Below, in pieces: positions 14,457 to 14,930 of a DNA stretch of 14,930 bases (position 1 is its first letter; each line of letters starts with the position of its first letter). The notes beneath the pieces are model-generated. The model did no database searches. It was not told the origin of the DNA and was given only the letters and a program-made list of their open reading frames with translations. This stretch comes from Christensenella sp. UBA1224. GTDB taxonomy: Bacteria; Bacillota; Clostridia; Christensenellales; Aristaeellaceae. Made by a program: the position numbers and the translations under genes. The stretch spans positions 4,158-19,087 of the forward strand of contig DBXA01000020.1 of the NCBI GenBank assembly GCA_002309235.1, given 5' to 3'.

Positions 14457-14930
14457 CTATCTGCGGCGGTAATAGCATCCTTCACACAGGCGGTAAGACC
14501 AGTTCCAGGGCAGATTCCTGCCGCACGCAGCGCATGTCTTCTGCTTGAGCTTCTGCGTAGACAATATATGGATGATCCCTTGAGAGATCAGGGATTTGCG
14601 CCTCCCTATCTCCTCCAGCAGGCTTTCGGGCTCCTCCAGGAAAAGGCGTGTGTAGTTATAATACAGGTCACAGCGGCGGTAATCCTCCTCCAGGGAATCC
14701 AGCATCTGAACGGTGCAGGCATCCGGATCGAGGTATTCCGGTATACCGGCGAGCACATCCACGTGCTCATGCGCGCATTCGGCGTGGTACATCATCCGCC
14801 AGCGTCCCAGCATATCAGGATCGGTCTCATCGAAAGGGATACAGATAAACCGGTACAAAAGCGCCTTATCCGTATGCGGGGTCTCCATCATAGCCGCAAG
14901 CTGCGCCATCCGCACCGTGGAAGCCTTGGA
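14457..14930 (-). CDS. C-terminal part of a SUV3-type RNA helicase-like protein (5' end outside window)
   Basis: The frame is open to the right edge, so only the last 157 residues or so are seen and the first Met or Val in the window is internal. The visible part has a helical region with RFICIPFDETDPDMLGRW, then DSLEEDYRRCDLYYNYTRLF and SLISQGIIHILSTQKLKQ. It ends in a probable zinc knuckle, CAAC-x12-CEGC, containing GRNLPWNW, and finishes YYRRR. This pattern recalls the C-terminal domain of SUV3-like RNA helicases found in Clostridia, which unwind RNA using ATP. The helicase motifs themselves would lie outside the window, so the assignment depends on resemblance of the tail alone. It is probably transcribed together with the Nudix gene. 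Confidence 0.5.
   Translation of the reverse strand, partial: SKASTVRMAQLAAMMETPHTDKALLYRFICIPFDETDPDMLGRWRMMYHAECAHEHVDVLAGIPEYLDPDACTVQMLDSLEEDYRRCDLYYNYTRLFLEEPESLLEEIGRRKSLISQGIIHILSTQKLKQKTCAACGRNLPWNWSYRLCEGCYYRRR

Overview
The window looks like a chromosomal segment of a fairly GC-rich anaerobic Firmicute, probably Clostridia. This is an inference from strong GGAGG ribosome binding sites, tight gene packing and the families present: an Fe3+-type solute-binding protein, a GH106-like glycosidase, a SUV3-type helicase tail and a DUF6930-like protein. There are 14 protein genes, two of them cut by the window edges, and no RNA genes, insertion sequences or CRISPR arrays that I could see.

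Layout. Positions 1-447 hold the end of an ABC-transporter solute-binding protein, followed by a strong hairpin terminator. A four-helix membrane protein (527-1078) and a first HAD-type hydrolase (1146-1895) follow on the plus strand. A LacI-family regulator (1919-2932, minus) converges on that hydrolase and diverges from the central operon. The central operon (3226-8659, plus) contains four more HAD paralogues, a 519-residue phosphoglycerate-mutase-like protein and a PfkB-family sugar kinase. On the minus strand from 13639 down to 8697 lie a metallo-beta-lactamase-fold hydrolase, an 883-residue GH106-like glycosidase and a DUF6930-like protein. The right edge, also minus strand, holds a Nudix hydrolase and the C-terminal end of an RNA-helicase-like protein.

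The main discovery is the mutase-like gene at 6199-7758. It aligns with cofactor-independent phosphoglycerate mutase (iPGM) only if the two halves are swapped. The segment that normally follows about residue 230 comes first, and the normal N-terminus, beginning at the DGWG metal motif, starts near residue 312. The break falls inside the phosphotransferase domain. All seven expected metal ligands and nearly all substrate-binding residues can be found, so it looks like a true circular permutation with an intact metal centre. One substrate-site Asp (Asp154 in Geobacillus numbering) is Ser here.

The genes around it read as one regulated unit. Four HAD genes are chained by stop/start overlaps or very short gaps. 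All five HAD paralogues lack the second Asp of motif I. A near-consensus sigma-A promoter with a LacI-type operator at its expected transcription start lies upstream, opposite the lacI-like gene. My inference is a substrate-inducible pathway that phosphorylates (PfkB), isomerises (permuted mutase) and hydrolyses or otherwise processes (HADs) a phosphorylated sugar or polyol. The substrate cannot be told from sequence.
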